Shown here: positions 24,301-37,833 of the stretch, piece by piece | How the letters are laid out: each line of letters opens with the position of its first letter | How positions within the stretch are numbered: the stretch's first letter is position 1 | Source of the DNA: Cranoglanis bouderius | Lineage: Eukaryota > Chordata > Actinopteri > Siluriformes > Cranoglanididae | Assembly (NCBI GenBank): GCA_023630585.1 | Contig: CM042567.1 | Location: 15,495,001 to 15,559,000 of the forward strand | DNA length: 64,000 nt | Direction of reading: 5' to 3' | Program-made: the position numbers and the translations under genes | The notes under the pieces: generated by a model | The model's input: the letters and a program-made list of their open reading frames with translations, nothing else | Told to the model about the DNA's origin: nothing | The model's database searches: none

Positions 24301-27300
24301 TGTACAGCGCAAATTCTCCATGGACTGACCTGTCAGATCCCAGCAGGGGATGGAGGTTGTCATTAAACAGCAAAAAAACAAATATATGGCACTGTGCATG
24401 GCTTGGTGCTGTTGCTGATTTGTTGCTGTTTGACTGGTGTCATACTGAAAGGTTGTGTGTGTACATGCACTGAAAACTACACTATTAAAGCATCTCAGAT
24501 ATAAAATATTATGGAGAAATGCTAAGTCATTTACCTCCTGGCTGTCTGTAACGGGGGTGCCGTGGGGTAGAGGAAGGGGTAGAGGGCAAGCTGCACAGAG
24601 ATAAGTCTCCTGACTCAACAGAGGTAGGTGTCTCTGGGATGAACTTGTCAAATGACAAAGACTCTAAGAAATCTGTCAGGACACAAAATAACCTTACTTA
24701 TTTAAATGACTCTTCTGTTATTAAGGGCTAACTAAGTATTACACAAGTATTTAACACAGGCAGGCTAGATTACTGAAACATTTCACAAAATGTACATATT
24801 GATTGAAATGCTTCATAAGAGTACTAGGTAGGAAATAGTTTTAAGTTTTAATTTATAAGGTAAGGGTAAAATGTGAAAATATACACTTGTCCTCCTGGTG
24901 GCAGCAGAGCAAATGGGACAGTGAGATAAAAAATATCTAATTAGGGATACCACTGCTGCCCTCAGTTACTCCAAACCCTAAGCCTTGAAATGAAGAAAGG
25001 ACACTCAGACAGCCACCCGGGAACCTGAGTCCTCTCATGTTAGGCCGCAGAATAGCCCTTTTCTAAGTTGCAGGTAAGGATACATACTGTGTAGCTGTGT
25101 GTGTGTGTGTATGTGTATTGCTGTGTTCACTGTTGAAATATAACACCACTTTGTCATTTTAAAGTATTAACAATACGAAGCAGCCTACATTATGTGCATG
25201 TGATATTTATGTGATATCTCTTGACATTCATGTGATTATTGTAACTGAGTGAGTCAGTTAGGAACACCAGATGGTCATCTTTCAGGTATGGTATGCATAT
25301 ATAAGTATTTCAAGCACACATGCAATTTTTAAACAGAAGATTCCAGAAGATTCTGATTATGTATTTTTATTGTATTATGTATTTTTATTGTATTATGTAT
25401 TTTTATTTTAATTGGATTATTTGAAAATGGAGGTTATGGGGCTAATGAGACGACCCAGGCATTAATCTTTTCTAAGCCAGTACTGGTTGGATAACCAAAC
25501 AGCCAATCACATAAGAAAATAAGAACAAAGTTAATCCAGGTACTGTTGGTAATGTTGGACTTAACAATAAACACAGTGTGGTGATGCAGCCACTTTTACA
25601 ATGACTATTCCTGTAAAATTTGGTGGAAAATTGAACTATAAAACTAATAACCCTAAGGTCAGTGTGTTCCTTTTTGGGTCAGGTCTTGTTTTTGAATGGA
25701 CAGTGGAAAAAGTACCCACTGATGAGTGTATGTACAAATTTTCACATGACTTACTTCGCCTAACGCTCCTCCTCAGCTTCCCACAGAATGCATCAATACG
25801 TGGGAGTTCCCCACCTTCCTCTGGTGTGGTGGGGCCTAGCTCTGGTGAACTGGGGCCCTTGCTCAGGTCCAGTGGAGCCTTGGTACAGCTGGGGGGTGGA
25901 GAAAAGACCATGGGGTTGTAGGTGGATGTGGGACTACTGACTGCCATGGACGAGGCCGAGAGATCCAGAGCCATGGCTTTGTTGCCACTTACAGGTGAGC
26001 TGAGCGACAGTTTACGGCAATGCATGGGTGAAGATGTCCTGGAAGGGATTGAGAGAGGAGGAGGTGTAGAGAACTTGCGTGACAGTCGGGGGGACTTGTT
26101 GTTCATAAGCTCATTGCCCCACGGGCCCTGGTTAGTGGCAAAAAATAGCTCTAGAGACCTAGGAGACCAGAAGAGGTGCAGAGGTGTAGAGAGAGAAAGG
26201 GAGGGAGAAAAGCAGAGAGATGAATAAATACATAGCAACACTGTTTTCACTGAAGCAAGAAGCATGGCAGATTTACTCAAAAAACAGCATTCAAAATGAT
26301 TGTGGTGAGGCCAGGGAATCCCTAGAATCCTTAGGTGTTTAACGCCGAATGTTATGATTGCTGTGATAATGTAAGACAAATTTAGTATATAATTAAGAGA
26401 CTGAGGCCATTATCTATAAGGTACAAGAAGATACAGAAGTGTTAAATAAGAGGATGAGGATGGGATGAGAGACAGGAGGAGAGAGAGAAACAAAGAGGCA
26501 TGATAGATTTACTTAGACTGGTCCAGGGCAAGCCTTGTGATCTTCAGGCTGTAGTCTGGACAGATGGAGGAGATGGACAAACGGTCAGATGAGTGGTACT
26601 GAATCCTGTAAATGGCAGTGATAGTGGAACAAGGAGGAAGGGAGAGGGTTTGGGTTACAGCTCAATTTACTGTACACACTACCATTACACTTCAAACACA
26701 GAGTTTTTTTTGGCGGGGGTTTACATAAGTTTATGTACAAGTACAGTGCATTGCATAAGTATTCACCCTCCTTGACTGTTTCACCATTTTGTAGTGTAAC
26801 AACCTGGAACTGAAATGGATTTAATTGGGATTATATGTCATGGATCTACACAAAATTGCCCATAATATTGAACTGAGGGGTGTAATCAATATAGTTTGCA
26901 AAAGCATGAAAATGAGCTATCAATACAAGTCAGAGAAAAAATTCTTGAAAATTATCAATCAGTTTGGTTATAAAAATTTTCCAAAGATTGAACATCCCAC
27001 AGTGTACTATTAATGCCTTATTTAAAATGGAAAGATAATGGCACAACACTGACTCTGCCTAGATTAGGCTGTCCACCAAAACTCAGTGACTAGATAAGGA
27101 GGGCATTAGCCAGAGAAGCAAGCGAAAGAAGCCAAGGGTAACTGTCAACATGATTCTACCACCACCATGCTTCACTGTAGGTATGGTGTTCTTAGGGTGA
27201 TGAGCACTGTTGGGTTTCTGCCAAAGGTAGCACTTGCGCCAAGGCCAAAAATGTTTTCCAAATATTTTCTCCACCATACCTTTTGTCAAACTCCAAACAG

Positions 27301-30300
27301 GATTTCATATGGTGCGCCACACCTTCATAAAGACTAGCTTTGTGGAGTTTCCTGGTGATGGTTGTCCTTGGAACGGCTTCTCTGATCTGACATATGGGTC
27401 TCCCCAGCTCCAGAATGACCCTTAGACTCTTTTTTGCTTCTCTGACTTATGCCCTCCTTATCCATTCACTGACATTCATCCTCTAGGCAGAGTCACGGTT
27501 GTGCCATATTCTTTTCATGTTTTAATAATGGATTTAATGTTGCTCTGCAGCATTTAGGATATTTTTAGTAACCAAACCCCAATTGATACTTTCCCATAAC
27601 TTCCTCCTGGACTTGTACTGATGGCTCCTTGGTCTTCAGGGTGCTAGATACATTGGTAATACTTTAATTGCACACAGGTGGACTCCATTCAACTAATTAT
27701 GTGATTTCTGATGGCAACAGGTTGCACAAGCACTAACTTAGAGGTTTCTCAGCAATGGGGGGTAAATATTTTTGCAGTAAAAAAACCCCTCACCATCTGT
27801 GAGGCCTGACCTGACGGGGATGGAGGTGAAAGGCCTCTTGTAGATGTTGTTCAACTTGTCCATGACCACAGCTGCAGTGGTAAAGATGCGGTACGTGTGC
27901 AGGAACGTGTTGAGGAAGTCAATGGAGAGGAAGCGCAGGTCAGTGAGCCGCTCCAGCAGACGGTCAACGCTGGCATAGCGGATCTGTGGCACTTTGCATG
28001 AGTTGAGTGTCTTGCTGAAGCAAATATCCACATCATCATTGTGTAACCGTGTGTCTGACCTGCAGGGGAATATTGACAAGTCAGGTAAAATGTTAATAAT
28101 GACAGAAAGCTGTGCATAAGTGTTTAAAACCTATGTGTAGATTTTGACAGTAAAGAGCACAGTATATTCCTGAACATATAGAAAATTCCCTTGTTTGGTT
28201 TATGTGGAAGAATTAGCCTTGGTGCCCATGTATCAAAAGGGAATAATATTGTTCATGGAGTTCCTCAGGGATTGATACTTAGACCCTTCCTGTTTTACTG
28301 GTACATGCTCCTATTAGATTAAATTATCATGCACTCAACTTCAATGAGATTGTACAGTACATGATGTGCAATTAAAATACACTGTATATCACCAGGCTTT
28401 ATCACAGATGTTCCACAACATTAAATATAACTATAAATGAGTAAAAAGCATGATGTGTCATTCTTTAATTAATTTAATCGTTGACAAACTTCTGTGGTAG
28501 AGAAATAAAACAAGATGGGATGTTATTGGAAAAGAAACAATTGTTTGATATGACACAAAGTGCTGATTATTTTATGCCCAGTCTTGTTTTATTCCTTTCA
28601 TGTCATGCAAACACGTTACGACTTCACACTTCGACTGATCCACTTCAGCCTTCATTCATATCGTTTGCTGAAAAGAATGGCATTGCATTTTAATGGATTT
28701 AAAAAAAAAATTATTCTTACTTGAGCATGTGAGGCACAGTGACCTTGGAGTTCTCTTCAAAAACACTGGTCATAAGGCCATTGCAGCGAATATTATCGAC
28801 GCACTGTGAGAACAACCCAAAAACAGGACGAAAAACTATTTATATTTAACTTTTTACGTTTTCACTTCCTACCCACCATATTATACTTCAAGAAATAAAA
28901 AAGCCTTATTGAAAAAAGGAAACAATGCAACAATGTAAATATAAATACTGTGAAAACAGAACACTGTAAAAATGTTCATTTTAATGTGAAATTAGTAAGA
29001 CAGAAAACAGGTGTCGTGTAATAGAATTCAAACTTGCTGTCACTACACCACAACCTTCTTTTGGCAATTCACCAATGTATAGTGATTAGCAACACTAATC
29101 CATAGTGGTTTACCATGTTAACAGCACCATCTATACATACTTTTCTTTCTGCTAAAATTGCGACATGATATATGTGGTATGGTATATTGGTATATGGTAT
29201 ATTAGCACGGTTGAGGAGGCTGTAAAACCACAGAGTGTTGTGGGCGCAGTGGGAATACTGCAGCTGAAGGGAGGAGCTGGAAACACCCTCAAGCCCACAA
29301 CAAAACAAGAAGCTTGGGCTCCCCAGAGCTTTAACCTCACTTGCACTAAAAAAAAACACACAATACTCAAGAGATCTGCCTGCTTATGACCTTGGTGCTC
29401 AGTTTTGAGAAGATTTTCACGAGCTTTTTTCTGTATTTGTGTACACACCACAGTCCAGCTGTCTTTCAAATCATAAGAATTATGATTTTTTTAATAAAAA
29501 ATAAAAAAAAAAAGCAAGATTGAAATTCATTCAAAGGTAAATTATGATTTTCTATGGTTTAAATTGAACAAAAATTGCCTTGTGGTGTGTTTTGAACGTT
29601 AAAATTAACCAAAGCAGCACACACTGAGGCCTACCTGGCTGATGTCGCTGGTCCAGGCAGCTTTCTCCTGGCGAGATGGTGCCAGCAGAACTACTGAGAA
29701 GGATGGCCCATCAGCTGGTTCGACCAGCAGCTTAAACTCTAAATGACTAAAGCCCTGACCTGCAGCAGTATCTAAAAGGCAAAAAAAAAATCCTTAATTC
29801 AAGCATCATGGTATCATCTATAAATGATAGATTTAGTACTTTTCTAATCAGTACTCTCCTAGAAGGCTTACAATGGAACACAAGTGCCAAACGGGAGTTA
29901 CAAAAAACATGACACTCTTTATTTTTATGACACAAACCTCATTCTGGAAGTTATTTTATATTAGTGATTATGCCACAGCACTATTTAATTCTCAATTCTC
30001 ACTAGTCAGACAGTGTTGATTCATTTTCTGTAACAGCTGCTCTGACAGTAGTGCTTGTTGTTATCGTTTCTATAATAATGACTAATTCACAGGGACTTGT
30101 ATGGTGGATGCTCCACATAAACAGATAAAAAAACATTTGTTATTTAACAAAGATAAAAGTCTAATCATTGATGTGGTAAAGCTTTAAGGAGGTGTTTGCT
30201 TAGCATTTTTGGAAGGAGTCTCCAGTGTCAGAGGTAAAGCTGTAAGTTTAAGTTTTTGGGGAAAGTGAACATAGGAAAAGTGAAAGGGCAGAGGTCTGTG

Positions 30301-33300
30301 GGCTTTGCATTATTTGGTCAGTAGCATGACAAGCTTAATTTTTGTTCTGTCTTATTAAGAGAAAGTGAGGCAACCAGTGTTTATAGCTGTTAACAGGAAC
30401 AAACTTGTTTTCAGCATTAATTGTAACTATAAATGGTCGAAATGTATGACACATTGTTCTGATTGTGCTGTAACAGCACAATCAAGAACAACTTCCACTG
30501 TGTCAGGACGCATCACACCACCCCATCATTGATTATCTATTCTATTTTCTAAGATTTATGTTTAATTCCTTTTACTTGGAAGTATTTGCTTCTTGTTCTA
30601 AAATAACAATGAAATGTGATACAAATATATTTTCTATACCGTATATCAGTACTGATTGTAATGGACTTCTATCAGTAATACTAGAAAAGGATTATAATGA
30701 AATACAATAAATGTAAATGTAAATACAATTCACATTCCAATCACAGCATAAGACATTGCAATACTTAGTCAGCTTTATTTTTAAGTTTGACATCTTTGTT
30801 GAAATCTGCACGCATACTGTCAACCTCCATTGTAAGCCTCCTACAATGCACATGTATACCCCCCCCCCCCCCGCCCAAAAAAACCCCCCCACAAAATCAA
30901 ATATCTTAAGCTTTGTCTTCAACACTTCTTAAATGAATCTTAAATTAAGGTTGTCTGAGTACTTACAGTCTTCATCATTGGCATCTAGCTCTTCAATTAG
31001 GGTGCACTCTATCAGAGACAGAGTGCCTCCTTGCTATAAATTGAGAACAACAAAAGCAAGTGCTGTGTCATTATACTGCAAAGCATACCATGCTTTTAAC
31101 CCTTTAAACTCCCAGGATAGACCCTTTGAAGTGTCCAGACTTACATTCCTCAATATCGTAACTATATACAGTGTATATAAAAAGTCTATGCACCCCTGTT
31201 AAAATTGCAGGTTTCTGTGATGTAAAAAATCTAACCAAGATAAACCATGTCAGATCTTTTTCCACCTTTAATGTGATATAGCAACCAACAATATTCAAGT
31301 GAAAAACAAACAGAAATATTTCAGGGGGAAAAGGGGGGGGGGGACTTCTAATTCCCCGTTTGCATAAGTGTAGGGATGTGTAACTCACTTTGAGCAGGTG
31401 CAGCTTGCCGCTGGAGGTGCGGGTGCAGATCAGGAGGTGTTTGGTGAAGAGGAAACACTGGCGCTCGCCCTCTTTGCGCAGCGAAAGTGTTCCCAGGCGC
31501 ACTTTGCTCAGTTTGCCTCTTTCCACTGAAGGCAGCTGGATCAGAGAGCCTGAAAGAGGAGGTCAGCTTATTGAGGAGAAGGAAGAAAATGAATAAAATC
31601 TAATCTAATTAAAAAAGTGCAGCACTTGGACCGGGAGACTCAAGAGACTCAATATAATTAGTCTCATTAGAAGACACTGTGAAATTGGCATCAGATAAAA
31701 TAATAATGTGGCATATAACTCTGGAGGTAATAATGGCCCATGCACTGACACACAAAGGCAGTAGAACCTTTGGAAAAGAGGTCGCAGCTCTGTGTGACTC
31801 ACCTTGCCGTACAAAGGTCTGGCTGGTGTCCAAGAGGATGTCGCAGCCCTCCACAATCATGCGCTCAATGGCGAGATTCTTGCGGATGTTCTCAGTGTCA
31901 CTCACTTCATCATGCATCATTCTGAAAATGACCCCCCCCCCCCCAAAACAAAAATCACTTGCCCTTATAACTGAACCATATGCTACATATAACTAGATAC
32001 ACCTTGGGGTTAAAAAAAATCTAATATTTCTAATTGCCAGTATCAGCATTCAAAATTCTAGAATCATGATATGAGAATGAAGGGTATCAACCAGGATTAA
32101 TTTGATCTCAGCTTAGCAGAATTGATAAATCTGTAATTTTGCAATATAAAACCACAATTACATACTTATTAAGAGCTTAGCCATCATACTGAAATAAAAT
32201 TTTGCATACTTGGACAGCTCCTCCAGTTTTGACTTGGCAAAATCCAGACTCTTGCGTTCTACGTGCTCATGGGGAGTATGGGCAAGCAATTCATGCAGAG
32301 TGATGATATATCTAGGTATCTGGAGCACAGTGAGATTTCATAGTTAATCATATTTTAACACTGTTAAGTCTAAAAGGTAAAAAGAAAATCAAGCAAATGT
32401 TTCTTTTAACGTGATTTGTCTCTTTCAAACAGTACACTTCAAAGATGTGCACCTGAAACATTGGGTAGGTCAGAAATGTCTCCAGCATTCGGCCCTCACA
32501 GGCAGCATTGGACTCGTACTGCTTCAGTAGCTTGTCGAAGTCCCGGTTCTGTTTGCAGTTAGCTAGAACCTGAAGACTGTACTGGTGGTTCCGCACATAT
32601 TCTTGGTAGATGTTTAACATCGGCAGCAATATATCAAAGAGGTCAGCTAAAAAGTGACAAAGATTACGAATAGAGATATATTAACATTAAATTTTTGTGA
32701 CTCCTAAATCACATTCCTTCATTAATGAATGTGTAACAGCTGATAGAATTGCTGTAGCAGGTAAATTTGCCAACAACCAAAAAATGTTTAGTATCTAGTT
32801 TAAAAAAAAGTAAATTGGCTAGAATATTCTGTGCTTTGATCTGCTCTTACTTTTATGTATTATACCAGGAAAGACTCTGTTGAAAAGCCTTTGTGATAAC
32901 CATTATAACCATTTTTTAAATTATTCACAAACTTCTAATTTGACACTACTGAGCATCTGAATGTGAGAATATGGTGTATACAGTGAGGGAAAAAAGTATT
33001 TGATCCCCTGCTGATTTTGTACGTTTGCCCACTGACAAAGAAATGATCAGTCTATAATTTTAATGGTAGGTGTATTTTAACAGTGAGAGATAGAATAACA
33101 ACAAAAATCCAGAAAAACACATTTCAAAAAAGTTATAAATTGATTTGCATTTTAATGAGGGAAATAAGTATTTGATCCCCTATCAATCAGCAAGATTTCT
33201 GGCTCCCAGGTGTCTTTTACACAGGTAATGAGCTGAGATTAGGAGTACTCTCTTAAAGGGAGTGCTCCTAATCTCAGTTTGTTACCTGTATAAAAGACAC

Positions 33301-35338
33301 CTGTCCACAGAAGCAATCAATCAATCAGATTCCAAACTTTCCACCATGGCCAAGACCAAAGAGCTGTCCAAGGATGTCAGGGACAAGATTGTAGACCTAC
33401 ACAAGGCTGGAATGGGCTACAAGACCATCGCCAAGCAGCTTGGTGAGAAGGTGACAACAGTTGGTGCGATGATTCGCAAATGGAAGAAACACAAAATAAC
33501 TGTCAGTCTCCCTCGGTCTGGGGCTCCATGCAAGATCTCACCTCGTGGAGTTTCAGTGATCATGAGAACGGTGAGGAATCAGCCCAGAACTACATGGGAG
33601 GATCTTGTTAATGATCTCAAGGCAGCTGGGACCATAGTCACCAAGAAAACAATTGGTAACACACTACGCCGTGAAGGACTGAAATCCTGCAGCGCCCGCA
33701 AGGTCCCCCTGATCAAGAAAGCACATGTACAGGCCCGTCTGAAGTTTGCCTGAATGATTCAGAGGAGAACTGGGTGAAAGTGTTGTGGTCAGATGAGACC
33801 AAAATCGAGCTCTTTGGCATCAATTCAACTCGCCGTGTTTGGAGGAGGAGGAATGCTGCCTATGACCCCAAGAACACCATCCCCACCGTCAAACATGGAG
33901 GTGGGGACATTATGCTTTGGGGGTGTTTTTCTGCTAAGGGGACAGGACAACTGCACCGCATCGAAGGGACGATGGATGGGGCCATGTACTGTCAAATCTT
34001 GGGTGAGAACCTCCTTCCCTCAGCCAGGGCATTGAAAATGGGTCGTGGATGAGTATTCCAGCATGACAATGACCCAAAACACACTGCCAAGGCAACAAAG
34101 GAGTGGCTCAAGAAGAAGCACATTAAGGTCCTGAAGTGGCCTAGCCAGTCTCCAGACCTTAATCCCATAGAAAATCTGTGGAGAGAGCCGAAGGTTCGAG
34201 TTGCCAAACGTCAGCCTTGAGACCTTAATGACTTGGAGAGGATCTGCAAAGAGGAGTGGGACAAAATCCCTCCTGAGATGTGTGCAAACCTGGTCAACTA
34301 CAAGAAACGTCTGACCTCTGTGATTGCCAACAAGGGTTTTGCCACCAAGTACTAAGTCGAAGGGTTCAAATACTTATTTCCCTCATTAAAATGCAAATCA
34401 ATTTATAACTGTTTTGAAATGCGTTTTTCTGGATTTTTTTGTTGTTATTCTGTCTCTCACTGTTAAAATACACCTACCATTAAAATCATAGACTGATCAT
34501 TTCTTTATCAGTGGGCAAACGTACAAAATCAACAGGGGATCAAATACTTTTTTCCCTCACTGTATGATAGTGCTGCAATAAAACCCTAACATTTTAAACA
34601 TATTTGTTCTATATTAACAAACATTACTGTTTTCTTTTAAAATCTAATTTTTTAAATTTAAATTAAATTTTTTTAAATCTAATTTCATAGTTACTTTTAA
34701 TTTTAATTAATGGCCTGTAGTGAACATTCAATTTTATGTACTTGGGTTGCAAAAAGATCAATATCAAAATGACACTTACCTAAAACTAATCTTGGCCAAT
34801 TGGCAAGTCTTGCTTTTAGGCCTTGGTGAAATATCTCATGAAGAAACATTATAGTTTCACTTGGGGGAAAAAGTTAGATAAGAATATTGTTTTAGAGTAA
34901 CATCACTATCAACAGTGTCTTCTGATAAATGGATGGACAATGTCAAACTTTATTGTGTATAATATGAGACCAGCATATTTTACCATGGCTGGGTTATGGA
35001 ATATATATACCTATTGAGGAAAATGCTGCTAACATCATCATGGCCTATTGGAGGTTTTTTGGAACTGGCAGCCATCCTGAGCGGCCGCAGAAAGCAGTTC
35101 ACCAAGATGGACAGCTGGAGCACATATTCAGTCTCAGCCTCCAACATGTTGAAGACAATCTGGTTCCTCTTCCTCATGCTTTCAGCATGGGGTGAGCAGA
35201 TGTAGTCTTGAACAATGATCTTCCACTTTCTCCGGCAAAGCCAGCCACGCATGAAGCTTTGTATCTACAAGCACCATAAATTTAGTTGGCTCTCTTAAGG
35301 TCATTATGAAATTTACAATAAAATAAATAAATAAATAG

Positions 35339-35425
<87 letters not shown>

Positions 35426-37746
35426 GTGGGTATAGAAAAGAATCACCCCCCTTAAAAATAATCACATTTTGTTGCTTTTCAGCCTGAAGTGAACATGGAC
35501 ACGGTTTTTGTTTTATCCAGCTGTATTTACTCAGTGCAACTTATAACATCCAAGTGAAAGATATAACACCAAGATAAAAAAAATAAATAATTAAAAAACC
35601 AGAATCACTGAGTTGGACAAAAGGATCACCCACCTCCTAAAAAAATTAACTCAATCAGGTGTAGCTAATCACCTTCTCAATGGCACACAAAACCATTTGA
35701 CCTTCAACTGTGATCTCAGCATGAAAAGAGCTTTCCTGGAGCATTTTGTAGTGCAACTGAAGCCAACAATCAACTATGGGTGGCAAGGCACTGTCAAAAG
35801 ATTTCCGGGATAAAGTTGTGGACAGACACAAGTCGGGAGATGGATACAAAAATTTTTCAAGGCTTTATCAATGCCTAGAAGCACAGTGAAGTCTATTATT
35901 AAGAAGTGGAAGGTATTTGGTACAACACAGACCCTCCCTGGATCAGGATGTCACTCCAAACTGGATGAAAGAGCCAGGAGGAAACTGGTCATAGAGGCTA
36001 CCAAGAGGCCTACAGCAACTCTGAAGCAGTTGCAGGAATTTATGACAAACATTGGTCATTGTGTGCATGTGACAGCAATATCACAAATTCTTCACAAATG
36101 TGGCTTGTATGGGAGGGTTGCAAGAAGAAAGCCACCCACGACTGAGCTTTGCCAAAACGCACCTTGAAGATTCTGAGTATTAGAGTCTCCCTCTCACTAC
36201 GCTGCTCGCGAAGGCTAGCGAGTAGCGTACTTCCGCATTCCCTTCTCTGCGCGGCTGTTGAGGACAGCCGGCAGCACACTTCCGCATTCCCCTCAGCTCA
36301 TTCATAGACTCTAGTTTTGCTTACTTCACCATGTGCTCTTTTGTTTTTGGTTACATCATGTCTCTGCCCCCATTTGCTTATTGGTTCTTTGTTTTTGGTT
36401 CATGTCATGTCTCCGCCCTTGTATGTTCATTGGTTCTCCATTTATTGTTTCATTATTAGTTGCAGGTGTGTCTTGTTTATTTTGATTATTTAAACTCTTC
36501 AGTTTGCCCACTTAGGTGCGGAGTATTAGAGTAAGTGTATGTATGTGCTGTGCGCTTGCACTCTTCTCATGTTCTCTTGCTTCCTGGACCTTAGACCATA
36601 ATTCAAAGACCATAGACCATCGCCTTGTTTCATGTTTTTGTTTTGTTCTCTTTGTGGACCTTTGCCTCGCTAACGTTTGGATTATCTCCTGTTCTTTGTG
36701 GATTTATGCCTCGTTTTTTGTGTGGATTAATGCCTCTCTTTGGATTTACTACCTGTGGATTATTGTTTGTTTTCGACCCTGCTTTTGTGTTCCTTTTCTC
36801 CCTGTCCAAATACTTTCGGTTACTTCCCCATGTTGCCTCTGTTCCTTTACTTTTGAATAAGATCCTAATAAACTGATTTTTCCCCTGCACTTGCATCCAG
36901 CTCCCCTGTTTTTCGTAACACTGAGGCCACATGGAAAAAGGTGTTATGGTCAGATGAGACTAAAATTGAATTATTTGGCCTCAACACCAAACGATATGTC
37001 TGGCATATGTCTATAAACGATATGTCTATTGTCTGGCAGAAATCCAATACAGCTCACCATCCAAATAACACCATTCCTACAGTAAAGCATGGAGGTGGTA
37101 ATATCCTGTTATGGGGGTGTTTCTCTGCAGCAGGGACTGGAGCACTTGTCAGGATAGAAGGAAAATGGATGGGGCAAAATACCGTCAAATTCTTGAGGAA
37201 AATCTGCTGCCCTCTGCCAGAAAGTTGTCAATGGGAAGAAGGTTTACCTTCCAACATGACAATGACCCAAAGCACACAGTAAAACTGACCACACAGTGGT
37301 TGAAGGAGAAAAAGGTGAATGTCCTTGCATGGGCTAGTCAGAGCCCAGACTTAAACCCCATTGAAAATCTGTGGAATGACTTGAAGACTGCAGTCCACAA
37401 ACGGCCACCATCAAATTTAACTGAACTTGAGCAGTTCTGCGAAGAAGAGTGGGCAAATATTGCAAGTCTAGATGTACAAAGCTAGTAGAGACATATTCCA
37501 ACAGACTAAAGGCTGTAATTAAAAAATTAAGGCAAATTAAAGCAAGGGGGTGATCCTTTTTCCAACTCAGTGATTCTGGTTTTTTAATTTTTAATTTTTT
37601 TTTCTGACATGTTGGCGTTATATCTTTCACTTGGATGTTATAAGTAGCACTGAATAAATACAGCTGGATAAAACAAAAACTGTGTCCGTCTCCCTTTCCG
37701 CCTGAAAAGCAACAAAATGTGATTATTTGAAAGGGGGGTGATTCTT

Positions 37747-37833
<87 letters not shown>

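Larger units (their letters stand above)
32981..34562 (+). mobile_element. Full-length Tc1-like element, copy A
   Basis: A 1582-bp element in intron 6 with TA at both sides. Ends CAGTGAGGGAAAAAAGTATT match over about 200 bp, each with an outer and inner AAGTATTTGATCCCC direct repeat (IR/DR). A 97-bp imperfect palindrome at 33207-33303 contains the TATA box of the transposase promoter. Copy B at 37.8 kb is the same family, inverted. Confidence 0.9.
35424..37750 (+). mobile_element. Tc1-like element C, carrying a solo LTR
   Basis: Left end CAGTGGGTATAGAAAAGAAT, right inverted copy ATTCTTTTCTATA whose last seven bases are replaced by a TA microsatellite. Long TIRs share ATAACATCCAAGTGAAAGAT. 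Without the 743-bp LTR insertion and its duplicated 5 bp it would be about 1.58 kb, usual for the family. Confidence 0.85.

Noticed and set aside
24124..24651. A 175-codon minus-strand frame as a single gene
   Set aside because: It is a shifted frame running across rasgrf2 exons 16 and 17 and the intron between them.
33262..34354. Possibility that Tc1 copy A is an active element
   Set aside because: A frameshift deletion and two further stops interrupt the transposase although ends and catalytic residues remain.
36516..36876. Cys/Phe-rich open frames within the inserted LTR
   Set aside because: Overlapping frames in both strands of a non-coding LTR with promoter and poly(A) motifs; no retroelement domain is visible.
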